A DNA stretch of 32,558 bases from Actinomycetes bacterium (GTDB lineage Bacteria; Actinomycetota; Acidimicrobiia; Acidimicrobiales; Bog-793). Position numbers and translations under genes: made by a program. The stretch's first letter is position 1, and each line of letters opens with the position of its first letter. Where the stretch lies: positions 1 through 32,558 of the forward strand of contig JAKCCH010000029.1 in NCBI GenBank assembly GCA_021838945.1. The letters run 5' to 3'. Positions 15,416-23,275 of this stretch are shown one piece after another. Under the pieces are notes generated by a model. It ran no database searches, had not been told where the DNA came from, and saw only the letters and a list, made by a program, of their open reading frames with translations.

Positions 15416-18400
15416 TCAGCCGCGGTCGATCCGAAGGGTGACGAGCTCGAACGGCCGAGCCTGGAGCTCCAGTTCGCCATAGGCATCGACGGCGAGCGCG
15501 TCCGCGATGCCGCCGGACGACCGTTCGAGCAGATCGACCTTCGTGGCCCGGGCGCCGGGCGGGAGGCCCGTGAGCTTCACCGTCGCGAAGGTGCCGGCGT
15601 GCTCGTAGCAGCGCACGACGAGGTCGCCGCTCCCGTCGTCCGCCCGCTTCACGGCCGAGAGGCAGGCATGCTCGACTCCGAGGACGGATCCCCTCGGCGC
15701 CCTGTTGCCGCTCCGATCCCTCGAGGAGCTCGGAGCTGCCACCGCCCGGAGCGGGATGTTGAATGCCTCGGCCTCGGCGACGAAGCCGGCGGCTCCGCGT
15801 GCGTCCCCGGGCACGACCGCGTACGAGAAACGATGCAGCCCCGCGTCAGCCTCCGGGTCCGGCCAGCCTGGGCCGCGCAGCAGCGAGAGCCGCATCACGT
15901 TCGCCCGCACGTCGTACCCGTACTTGCAGTCGTTGAGGAGTCCGACCGACGTCGTCCCATCTCCGAGAGAGGCCCAGCGTTGTGCCGGCACCTCGAAACG
16001 TGCCACGTCCCAGGAGGTGTTGGCGTGCGTCGGCCGCTCCAGGTGCCCGAACTGCACCTCGTAGGTGGCGTGCGGGGAGCGAACGGCAACCGGGAACGCC
16101 ACCTTCAGCATCTGGTGGCGCTCCTCCCAGGCCACCTCGGTGGCGAATTCGACCCGCCTGCTCCCGGCGCTCAGGCGTACCTCCTGGGTGAGCGTGGACG
16201 ACCGGCCGATTCGGCGCGACACCCGGATGGAGGCACGTACCGGACCCTGCTCGACGACCTCGACCGACTCAGCCTCGATTTGATCGACCGCACGGTCGAA
16301 GGTCCCGAGCTCGACGTCCCAGGCGTCGAAGTCGTTCGGGAGGTCGTAGTGCAGCTGGAAGAGGTTGGCGCGCTCACCCGGGGCGATCGCCTCGCGACCG
16401 CTCGCCAGGTCGACGAGCGAGATGACGAGCCCGTTCTCGTCGAGCGCCACCGACACGAGGCCGTTCGTGAGCGTGAGCCCGTCCGCGGCCGCCGGGTGTT
16501 CGAGCACGGCCGTGCCCGCCGACTCGGACGCCTCGTCCACGAGTGTGACGACCGACCATCCGGAGCCGTCGACGTCCACGGGCACCAATGCCAATCCGTC
16601 CTCGAGCAGCTGCACGGGACGGGCGATCCCGGCGGAGTCGATCGCCGCGACCGGGACGCCTGGGAGGCCGAGCTCACCGAGATCGACCACCACCGGTTCG
16701 AAGCGGCGCCCGGAGGCGGCGTTCAGCACGAGCACCGATCCGAGCGAATGCGGGGGTGCGATGCCGGCGTCGATGCTCGCGGCGATCGACTCGGCTGCCT
16801 CGCCGATGACATCGCCCGCCAGCTCGGCCACCTCCCCGTAGGCGACGAGGGCGTCGTCGTGGACCCAGTGGATGCTCGAACCGGGCAGGATGTCGTGGAA
16901 TTGCAGCAGGAGCGCCGCTTTCCAGGCGCGATCGAGTGCTGCGGCCGCCCGGGTCCACGCCTCCCCGTCGAGCGCGAGCGCCGCCCAGAGCTCGGCTTCC
17001 CGAAGGAGGATCTCCGAGCGCCTGTTCCCGAGCTTGCCGCGCGCTTGGCTCGTCTGGACCCCCCGATGGCGCTCGAAGTACATCTCGCCGGACCAGACCG
17101 GCAGTCCGCCCGAGCCGGGGCCGTGTGCCGTCCGGCTCGTGCCGGGTGCGGCCGCGTCCGCCGCCTCGTCCCACCGGCGAGCCTCGGCCTCTACGGCGTC
17201 GAAGAAGCCTCGCTGCGTCCCGAGCCGGACCTCCGGCACGGGCTCGCAGTGCTGGAGCCGGGCCGCGCGCTCGAGCATCTCCTCGGTCGGGCCGCCGCCG
17301 CCATCGCCGTAGCCGTACACGTAGAGCGATCGATCCGAGGTCGCATGCTGGGCGAAACGTCGCTCCCCTCCGACCAGCTGGCCGACCTGGAACTCACCGT
17401 TGTACGTGTCGGTCGGCGGGCAGTGGGCGAGCACGCGTGAGCCGTCGATGCCTTCCCACCAGAACGTGTGGTGGGGGAAGGCGTCGAGATCGTTCCAGCT
17501 GAGCTTCTGGGTGAAGAAGCGGCGGACGCCGGCGGCCTGCAGGATCTGGGGCAGGTTGCCCGAGTAGCCGAAGGCGTCAGGTAGCCAGCAGTCGACCGTT
17601 TCGACGCCGTAGTGGTCGAGGAACCAGCGCTTTCCGAAGATCAATTGGCGGGCGAGCGACTCGCCGGACGGGAGGTTCGTGTCGGGTTCGACCCACATGC
17701 TCCCGACGGGCTCGAAGCGACCACCGGCCACTGCCTCTCTCATCTCGGCGAACAGCGCCGGATAGTGCTCTTCCATCCAGGCGTGCTGCTGGGCCTGCGA
17801 GCACACGAAGACGAAGTCCGGGTGGCGCTCGAGGAGCCGCAGGACGGTCGAGAACGTGCGGGCGCACTTGCGGCGGGTCTCCCGCACGGGCCAGAGCCAC
17901 GCCGAGTCGATGTGGGCGTGGCCGACGGCCGTCACGTGATGCGCGTGTTCCGGCGCGGGGCGGTCCAGCAGCGGCGCCCAGCGGTGACGCTGCGCCGCGA
18001 TCGTGCCACCAGGGTCGTGCAGGTCGACGCCGAGCGACACCGAGTCGAGCACACCGAGGATCTCCATCGAGCGGCGGTGACCGGCGCCGAGGGCGCCCAC
18101 GAGCTCCATGAGGACGGTCCAGTCGTAGAGGACCTGCATCATGGCGTCGTCCTCGACCGCGAGGTCGAACCGCCGGAGCCGGTAGAGCGGCGTCCCTTCG
18201 TAGTCGGGCATCAACATCGGCCACTCGAGCGGGCCCTGGCGCTGCCCTGGGTTCGCGGCGGCCTCGAGCAGGATCTCGACGGGGTCGCCCGCCTGCGCCG
18301 ACGCAGCGATCTCGACGGTGTCGTGCCTGGGGTTGATGCCCTGGCGGGGCACGAGGTGCACACGGTCCGGCGCCGGATCAAAGACCAACCCCTCGCCGCC

Positions 18401-18700
18401 GAACCCCACTTGTGCCCGGTAGCCGAGGTCCACCCGCGCGACGACGTGCTTTCCATCGAAGCGTTCCGGGATCTCCCCTGACGCCCGGAACCAGGACGTC
18501 GACCAACCACCACCCCAGTAGTCGCCGACCTGAAAGGGCACGTAGGTGAGCGAGAGCGCGTCGTCCGGGGGGATCGGCTCGCCTGCCAGGCGGCTGATCG
18601 ACACCGAGAGCGGTGCCGACATGGGATGCGTGGCGGGCCAGATGACCTGCTCGAGCAGCCGCTTGATTCGGTCGCGTTGGATGTCGGTGGGGGAGCCCAT
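15416..18700 (-). CDS. Alpha-mannosidase, GH38
   Basis: 1094 residues, the normal length of bacterial GH38 enzymes. It removes alpha-linked mannose. An N-terminal beta region (about 1-240) is followed by the catalytic (beta/alpha)7 domain, which starts with the zinc motif HAHIDSAWLWP (H261, H263, D265). The predicted nucleophile is D375 in WLPDAFGYSGNLPQIL. The helical-bundle domain (HDILPGSSIHWVH) and the C-terminal beta domains (EVRLSAGSRRVEFATEV) follow. No signal peptide, so it is cytosolic and acts on imported oligosaccharides or internal mannosides. ATG at 18700 without an obvious ribosome site. It is convergent with the K+ channel gene (6 nt apart) and downstream of the MDMPI gene on the same strand. 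No sugar transporter lies nearby. Confidence 0.95.
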   Translation of the reverse strand: MGSPTDIQRDRIKRLLEQVIWPATHPMSAPLSVSISRLAGEPIPPDDALSLTYVPFQVGDYWGGGWSTSWFRASGEIPERFDGKHVVARVDLGYRAQVGFGGEGLVFDPAPDRVHLVPRQGINPRHDTVEIAASAQAGDPVEILLEAAANPGQRQGPLEWPMLMPDYEGTPLYRLRRFDLAVEDDAMMQVLYDWTVLMELVGALGAGHRRSMEILGVLDSVSLGVDLHDPGGTIAAQRHRWAPLLDRPAPEHAHHVTAVGHAHIDSAWLWPVRETRRKCARTFSTVLRLLERHPDFVFVCSQAQQHAWMEEHYPALFAEMREAVAGGRFEPVGSMWVEPDTNLPSGESLARQLIFGKRWFLDHYGVETVDCWLPDAFGYSGNLPQILQAAGVRRFFTQKLSWNDLDAFPHHTFWWEGIDGSRVLAHCPPTDTYNGEFQVGQLVGGERRFAQHATSDRSLYVYGYGDGGGGPTEEMLERAARLQHCEPVPEVRLGTQRGFFDAVEAEARRWDEAADAAAPGTSRTAHGPGSGGLPVWSGEMYFERHRGVQTSQARGKLGNRRSEILLREAELWAALALDGEAWTRAAAALDRAWKAALLLQFHDILPGSSIHWVHDDALVAYGEVAELAGDVIGEAAESIAASIDAGIAPPHSLGSVLVLNAASGRRFEPVVVDLGELGLPGVPVAAIDSAGIARPVQLLEDGLALVPVDVDGSGWSVVTLVDEASESAGTAVLEHPAAADGLTLTNGLVSVALDENGLVISLVDLASGREAIAPGERANLFQLHYDLPNDFDAWDVELGTFDRAVDQIEAESVEVVEQGPVRASIRVSRRIGRSSTLTQEVRLSAGSRRVEFATEVAWEERHQMLKVAFPVAVRSPHATYEVQFGHLERPTHANTSWDVARFEVPAQRWASLGDGTTSVGLLNDCKYGYDVRANVMRLSLLRGPGWPDPEADAGLHRFSYAVVPGDARGAAGFVAEAEAFNIPLRAVAAPSSSRDRSGNRAPRGSVLGVEHACLSAVKRADDGSGDLVVRCYEHAGTFATVKLTGLPPGARATKVDLLERSSGGIADALAVDAYGELELQARPFELVTLRIDRG

Positions 18701-18768
18701 GTCGCGTTTCTAGTGGGTGCGTGGGCGGGTCGAAGACGACGACACCGCCGTCGTCTCTTGTGCTCTCG

Positions 18769-19599
18769 TTACAGAGTCGGCCGCCACGCCTCGGCTGCCG
18801 CGACGTCACCAAAGGTCTCGAGGTCGAGGCCCGGCATTCCGGTGTCGCTCGTGGAGCCGGCAGAACCACGCCGCCACAGCCACAGGTCGAGTGCCCAGGC
18901 CGGACCACGCACGGCAACGTCCGCCTTCAGGTGAGCGGTCGCGTACACGCGATTGCCGGTGTCGATCGTCCACTCGGCGTCGGATGTGTCCGTGGCGTGC
19001 AGATGGACGCTCAAGTCGTCGCCGAGCTGAAGGTCCTCCCAGCTCACCTGCTTGTGGCCGCTGATGAGGAGGAAGTCGCCGATGCCGTCGGCGGCGAAGG
19101 CCGGGTCGACCGGCTCCACTTCCGCACCTGCAGCCAGCTCGGCGTCGACGCGGTGGATGAGCGTCTCGTGTGCCTGCCGCCTCCACCAGAACCCGACCGG
19201 TGCTCCCGTCCCCTCGGCGAAGTTCCAGGCCCGGTCATCCTCGGTCCTCGCCCGGAGTAGCCCGAGAAGGACGTCGAGTCGGTCGTGGAGCCAGTCTGCC
19301 GGTGACTGTTCTGCGGGGCGCTCCGGGATCGTGCGGCGATCGAGAACCTCATCGGGGTCACCCTGCAGAGCGACTGTGACCATGGCGTAGACGCGACCCA
19401 GGTGGTTGGCGAGGTCGGCGAGGGTCCAGTCGGGGCAGCTCGGGATGCGCTGCTCGTGTGCGGGCAGGGTCGCCATCTTCGTCGCGAGCTCGAGGATGCG
19501 TGTCGCATCCCGCTCGATGTGCTCCAGCGCCAGGTCTCGTTCCATGGTGAGAGTCTGGCGCGACGAGGCCAACCGTGAATCGCCCGGCCGTTGCCTCAT
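18769..19599 (-). CDS. Maleylpyruvate isomerase-family (MDMPI) mycothiol-dependent protein
   Basis: 276 residues. N-terminal DinB-like four-helix MDMPI domain (about 30-150): PSCPDWTLADLANHLGRVYAMV gives the conserved 'C-P-D-W-x-x-x-D-L-x-x-H-L' pattern with a metal-ligand His, and RRQAHETLIHRVDAEL carries further ligands. The C-terminal MDMPI_C alpha/beta domain includes DLSVHLHATD...EWTID. Family members use mycothiol and metal for isomerisation or thiol transfer, and most are uncharacterised. I place the start at ATG 19599, where GGAGG lies seven bases upstream; the commonly chosen ATG at 19545 has no ribosome site. It starts in the region between tRNA-Glu and GH38 and may share a transcript with GH38, 68 nt downstream. 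Confidence 0.85.
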   Translation of the reverse strand: MRQRPGDSRLASSRQTLTMERDLALEHIERDATRILELATKMATLPAHEQRIPSCPDWTLADLANHLGRVYAMVTVALQGDPDEVLDRRTIPERPAEQSPADWLHDRLDVLLGLLRARTEDDRAWNFAEGTGAPVGFWWRRQAHETLIHRVDAELAAGAEVEPVDPAFAADGIGDFLLISGHKQVSWEDLQLGDDLSVHLHATDTSDAEWTIDTGNRVYATAHLKADVAVRGPAWALDLWLWRRGSAGSTSDTGMPGLDLETFGDVAAAEAWRPTL

Positions 19600-19626
19600 G
19601 TCAAGACCTCCGGGAGCGGGTGCCAC

Positions 19627-19635
19627 TGGTAGCAT
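19627..19635 (+). promoter_or_regulatory. Candidate extended -10 for tRNA-Glu
   Basis: TGGTAGCAT combines the TGn extension with a TAnnnT -10 hexamer. It lies 33 nt before the mature tRNA, with no convincing -35. The same TAGCAT hexamer is used in the candidate promoter at 6168-6173. Confidence 0.3.
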
Positions 19636-19668
19636 GGTCGGGCCTTGCGCGCCGGTCCGGTGCGTCTC

Positions 19669-19744
19669 GGCCCCATCGTCTAGAGGCCTAGGACACGACC
19701 CTCTCAAGGTCGAGACACGGGTTCGAATCCCGTTGGGGCTGCCA
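19669..19744 (+). tRNA. tRNA-Glu (CTC anticodon), CCA encoded
   Basis: Acceptor GGCCCCA (19669-19675) pairs with TGGGGCT (one G-U), discriminator G19741, encoded CCA 19742-19744. The D-arm has TCGTCTAGAGGCCTAGGACA. The anticodon stem CGACC/GGTCG (19696-19700 / 19708-19712) encloses the loop CTCTCAA with anticodon CTC at 19703-19705. T-arm ACGGG-TTCGAAT-CCCGT. All features are canonical. Confidence 0.97.
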
Positions 19745-19851
19745 GCGGTCGAGCCGCGGGATGGTGGGTGCTGCTCGGGCGTCGCTCATCGAGCCCGGCC
19801 TTGACGCCCAGAGCTCAGCTCTGCGCTGCCCGCGTCACGTGTGCTGCTCGG

Positions 19852-20283
19852 TCACGGCGCTTCTGAAGACGCGCAGAGACGCTTGGCAAGCTCGTCGGCG
19901 CCCCGGTCGGGGTGTGAGCGGTGGCTCGCGTTCTCGGCCACGACGTTTGCACCCTTGGCTTCGAGCGATCGGCGCAAGGTGGCGAGCGTGGCGCGAGGAT
20001 TGGCCGCGTAGGTGCAGAACACCGCAGCCGGCTTGCCTCCCATCGCAGGCAGTCGTCCGATCGCGTTGAGCGCGGCCTTGGCGGGCCCGACCTTCACGAC
20101 GATGAAACCCTCTACCCACGATCCGACGGCGACCGCGTCGGCGTGCTCGATGTCGTCCGCTGTCGTCTCGGCCAGTGCTTTCAGCGTGGCATCCGAGCCA
20201 CAAGCCCGTACCGCCGCGGCTACCGCCTCAGCAGCGCGGCGGGTTCGACCACTGCGGCTTTCGTAGGCAATGAGTACGTTCAT
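19852..20283 (-). CDS. Flavodoxin-domain protein
   Basis: 143 residues with the flavodoxin fold. The first strand and FMN-phosphate loop are MNVLIAYESRSGRTRRAA (S-x-S-G-x-T instead of T-x-T-G-x-T). A second strand pair contains DADAVAVGSWVEGFIVVKVGPA (the 50s-loop region), then KPAAVFCTYAANP. Actinobacterial proteins of this kind are single-domain FMN electron carriers or quinone/menaquinone-linked reductases. The ATG at 20283 is fixed by a strong AGGAGGAAG. It diverges from the selenoprotein gene across a 448-nt gap. A redox partnership with that protein is only a positional guess. Confidence 0.85.
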   Translation of the reverse strand: MNVLIAYESRSGRTRRAAEAVAAAVRACGSDATLKALAETTADDIEHADAVAVGSWVEGFIVVKVGPAKAALNAIGRLPAMGGKPAAVFCTYAANPRATLATLRRSLEAKGANVVAENASHRSHPDRGADELAKRLCASSEAP

Positions 20284-20731
20284 GTGCTTCCTCCTGTGTC
20301 CGGGTCGGCGCGTCCCCTGATAGGACGGCAGCCAGCCACACGTAGTCCAGCTTGTCACCATCGAAGTGCGATGATCTTCCGGGCGTTGGCTGGCGGGCAA
20401 CGATCCCACGACCCGGCGCGGGACCCGTGGCCGGACCTGGCTGCGTCGTCTTCCCTTCGGCCACGACTGAGCACCGGCCGGTCGACTGCGCGGGCGGGCG
20501 GTCCGGCGACTAGCCTGACTGCCTCAGGCGCGGCTGTTAGTGCCCGCTGATGAGCGGGAACAGTGGCGCTTGGTGACGCTCGCTGTTCCGTGGTTGTCGC
20601 GTGCTCGTACGCGATCGCCACCGTCACACGTCGGTCAGGCACGTAGCTAGGCACATATCGAACAGGTCTGTCGGTTCGGAGCAAGCCGCGGATGAACATT
20701 TGCGGCGGACCTGAGGAAGGACTCGGAAGCC
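20284..20731 (+). other. 448-nt divergent intergenic region
   Basis: No protein-coding gene is convincing on either strand; the short open frames lack protein-like composition or ribosome sites. It must hold the divergent promoters of the flavodoxin and selenoprotein genes. It contains the competing hairpins described at 20534-20589 and a spaced inverted repeat CGAAC-N10-GTTCG at 20659-20678. A purine-rich AGGAAGGA (20714-20721) precedes the selenoprotein ATG. Confidence 0.5.
20534..20589 (+). promoter_or_regulatory. Mutually exclusive hairpins (possible leader RNA or sRNA)
   Basis: Hairpin A: CTGTT (20534-20538) pairs with AACAG (20559-20563), enclosing CCCGCT-GATG-AGCGGG (20543-20558). Hairpin B: GGAACAG (20557-20563) pairs with CTGTTCC (20583-20589), with an inner GCG/CGC (20566-20568/20577-20579). 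Both use the same AACAG, so only one can form at a time, the arrangement expected of an RNA switch. It lies about 140-200 nt upstream of the selenoprotein ATG. Function and transcription are unknown. Confidence 0.35.
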
Positions 20732-22294
20732 ATGATCCGCGACCAGGGCAGGCGACCGGCAGATGGCGGCTCTGCTCCCGAAGGCTTCAGCCTGAGTGGC
20801 ACCGTCGAGCTCGGTGGCCCGGCCGCGGCGGCCTGCCAGGTGCCCGGCGACCCAGCCGGCTCCTTCACGGTCCTCGGCGAGGTGGAAGTAGGCCTCGATC
20901 CGGAAGGAGTCGTGGTCGACCGGAACACGAACCGCGCTTATGTTGCATGCTCCCGCTCGAACAGCGTGACGGTGGTGGACATCGCGAGCATGTCGGTCGT
21001 CGATCGGATCGAGGTCGGGCGCGAGCCGATCGACGTCGAGTTCGACGATGAGTCCGGTCTGCTCTTCACTGCCGACGCTCGGTCGAACCAGATATCGGTG
21101 ATCGACGTCCGAAAAGGGCGGCTCGTCGGGGCGGTCCCGGTCGGCACGATCCCGGCAGGCCTCGCGTTAGACCGTGCCGGGCGCCGGTTGTACAGCGGGG
21201 ACACCATGAGCGCGTCCGTGAGCGTCGTCGACGTCGATCGTCTCGAGCGGATCGCCTCGGTGCCCGCCGAGCTTGGCGCGGGAGCCGTCGCCGTGGAACC
21301 GAGAACTCGGCGCCTCTATTGCGTCAACTTCGTCACCGCCACCGTCACGGTCGTCGATACCGAGAGCCTCGAGGTCGTGGCGACGATCCCGGTGGGAGAG
21401 GGTCCCTGTGCCGTGGCCATCCGCCCCGGCACGTCAGATGTCTTCGTCGTCAACTCGCTCGCATCGACGGTCGTCCGAATCGATGGGACCACGAATGTGG
21501 CGGTGGAGGAATTCCCCGTGCCGAACGCTCCGGTTGGTCTGTTCGCGGGCCCGGCGGGGGACCGCCTCTATACGGCGAACAGGGGCGATGGCACCGTGAG
21601 CGTGCTCGGCCTCGACGGCACCGAGTGGGGTCGCGCGCGCGTCGGCACGGCACCCGGCGGCGTGATCGTCCACCCCGAAGAGCCCGGCCTCGTCCTCGTT
21701 GCGAATGCAGGGACCGGCTCGCTCAGCCTGCTCGAAGACACGCTCTCCGGGCCGTCTGCCACCGAAGCGCGAGACAGCGTCCACCCCCTCGTTGGAGAGC
21801 GTGTGCCCGGCTTTGCATTGCCCGACCTCCGCACGGGCAAGGTGCGGCACCAGAGCGAATGGGCGGAGAAGAAGTACATCCTCAACTTCTTCGCCAGTTG
21901 GTGAGGCCCGTGCAACGCGGAGGCGCCGGTCATCGAGGACCTGCGTCGCCGTACAAGCCGGTCGGGCTTGGAGATCATCTTGGTGAACGTGTGGGAAGGC
22001 GTGAACGCTGTGGCCGAGGCCACGAGCTTCTGCGACCTCTGGGGAATTGGGGGAACCGTGCTCCTCGACGAGTCAGGGGAGCTCGCCGAGCGCCTCGGCA
22101 TCAGGGGTGTGCCGACGAACGTCTTCGTCGATGCCGATGGGGTGGTCTCGGCCGTAGGGGCTGTGAGGCCGGAGGAGCTCGAACGAGAGACCCGCCGGTT
22201 GCTCGGCCCGGACGTCGAGATCGAAGCCCCGGGACGCGCGCAGATGGGCGCCGATCTCGGCAACGTCGAGCACCATGTCAGCTCGCGCGCCTGA
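20732..22294 (+). CDS. Beta-propeller/TlpA-like thioredoxin selenoprotein (UGA = Sec391)
   Basis: Read through the UGA at 21902-21904, the gene encodes 520 residues. Residues about 45-350 form seven YVTN-type repeats of about 42 residues (for example VGLDPEGVVVDRNTNRAYVA then SNSVTVVD), a complete seven-bladed propeller. Residues about 360-520 are a TlpA/AhpC-type thioredoxin domain: VGERVPGFALPDLRTGK, KKYILNFFASW-U391-GPC394-NAEAPVIEDL, then ERLGIRGVPTNVFVDADG with the cis-proline P461. UGA therefore replaces the first Cys of the WCGPC redox site, while the resolving Cys and the rest of the domain are intact. ATG 20732; no signal peptide or TM segment, so cytosolic. Known: in UxxC proteins Sec is the attacking nucleophile of thiol-disulfide or peroxide chemistry. 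Inferred: a redox enzyme scaffolded by the propeller. Alternatives are a TGC-to-TGA error or recent nonsense mutation. It would normally be mis-annotated as ending at 21904. Confidence 0.85.
21922..21950 (+). promoter_or_regulatory. Candidate bacterial SECIS hairpin
   Basis: Inside the coding region just after the UGA: GGCG (21922-21925) pairs with CGCC (21947-21950), and GGTC (21928-21931) pairs with GACC (21938-21941), around the apical loop ATCGAG. The loop begins 27 nt after the UGA, within the range usual for bacterial SECIS elements. The loop does not have the commonly seen G at its first two positions, so the match is imperfect. A second small stem, CCG/CGG (21908-21910/21918-21920), lies nearer the UGA. 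Confidence 0.45.
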
Positions 22295-23090
22295 GGCCGG
22301 GCCGAGGCTCGACGGGTAGCCGCCGAGGAACCCAGATCTCGCCCTCGAGGAGCACCTGCGGATCGGTCGCCCGCTTCAGGTGGGCGAACTCCTCCCAGCG
22401 CTGTGACATGACGAGGGCGGACACCGCCGCGTCGAACGAGTCCTCGCTCCTCGCCGCCTGCGCCGCCAAAGCTTCGGGGATGCCATGCGTGCGCGCCAGC
22501 GCGGCGAGATAGTCGCGCCGCCGTTCGGCACTGCTCTTCACCACCGGCCCCGTCAACAGACGCGGCCAGATCTCGACGACGAGGGGCAGTGCGGGCTCGT
22601 CGAAGGGCCAGATCGAAAGTCCGGCCCTCCTCAACTCCGAGAGCCAAGGCATGCCGCGGATCGACCCGGTCCCGACGGAACCGGCACCTCCGATTTGGAA
22701 GACGGACTTGGGCCTGAGGCCCCCGACAGGCGCGAGTCGCTGCTCAGTGGACCTGAAGTGGCGGTAGAGGTCGGGCTTCTGCTTGCCCGGCCGGCCCCAG
22801 AACGGCGGCTCGCAGCCCGTGAGCCAGCTCTCTCCCTCGGCGGCGACGAGCTCCCAGACCTCGTGAACCGACCGGAGCCCTCGCTCCCGCAGGAACCACG
22901 CCGGCAGCGAGAACGCGAAGTCCAGACCGACGACCACGTCGCTGTCCCTGCGGGCGACGTCGATGACGTGGCCCATCGCCTGTTCCCGTGAGATGCCGGC
23001 GAGGAGCTCTTGCAGCTCGCCGTCACGAGCACGCGCGAAGGAGATGGCCCGACCCGATCCGGCCGCCCCCGACCAGTCGACGGCGATCAC
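22278..23090 (-). CDS. DUF429-like protein (predicted RNase H-fold nuclease)
   Basis: About 270 residues. It begins with an acidic strand VIAVDWSGAAGSGRAISFAR, the D-x-S-G pattern of ribonuclease H/actin-like folds. A second acidic strand DVVVGLDFAFSLPAWFL and a late SEDSFDAAVSALVM helix with conserved acidic residues fit the DUF429 family, whose members are predicted nucleases of unknown role. The GTG at 23090 follows GAGGGA closely; upstream in-frame sequence is low-complexity and unlikely to be translated. The 3' end overlaps the selenoprotein gene's end by 17 bp (convergent). No functional link to neighbours is evident. Confidence 0.7.
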   Translation of the reverse strand: MIAVDWSGAAGSGRAISFARARDGELQELLAGISREQAMGHVIDVARRDSDVVVGLDFAFSLPAWFLRERGLRSVHEVWELVAAEGESWLTGCEPPFWGRPGKQKPDLYRHFRSTEQRLAPVGGLRPKSVFQIGGAGSVGTGSIRGMPWLSELRRAGLSIWPFDEPALPLVVEIWPRLLTGPVVKSSAERRRDYLAALARTHGIPEALAAQAARSEDSFDAAVSALVMSQRWEEFAHLKRATDPQVLLEGEIWVPRRLPVEPRPGLRRAS

Positions 23091-23275
23091 ATCCCTCAAA
23101 GCGATGGGCGGACGATACCGTGCGGTCCGGCAGGAGTCCGTGTCTCCCGCGCCCGCCGCGGCCGGCGGCGAGGTCGGCCACTGAGAGCGGGCGGAGTGTG
23201 CCGAGGCGGGCAAGCCCGACTACCATTCGGCCGCGTGGACCATCGAGGGGGTCCGCCCCTGCAGGGGAAGTTGCC

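Noticed and set aside
15599-17440. Plus-strand open frame of about 613 codons inside GH38
   Set aside because: Antisense shadow of the alpha-mannosidase; no domain, no ribosome site.
19809-19823. CAGAGC-TCA-GCTCTG hairpin after tRNA-Glu as its terminator
   Set aside because: Short stem, 3-nt loop, no T run, and 65 nt from the tRNA; too weak to call.
20658-20678. TCGAAC-N10-GTTCGG as a second SOS box
   Set aside because: Spacing is 10 instead of 4, which does not fit LexA; kept only as a spaced inverted repeat.
20355-20699. Small minus-strand gene upstream of the flavodoxin gene
   Set aside because: No domain, basic random-like composition, and it overlaps the hairpin region and probable divergent promoters.
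20732-21904. Propeller protein ending at the TGA as an ordinary complete gene
   Set aside because: It would end in FFASW, in the middle of a thioredoxin core strand/active site, with the rest of the domain continuing in the same frame.
21968-22294. Separate small thioredoxin-like gene from the TTG at 21968
   Set aside because: It would lack the active-site helix, has no ribosome site, and is in frame with the upstream gene through the UGA.
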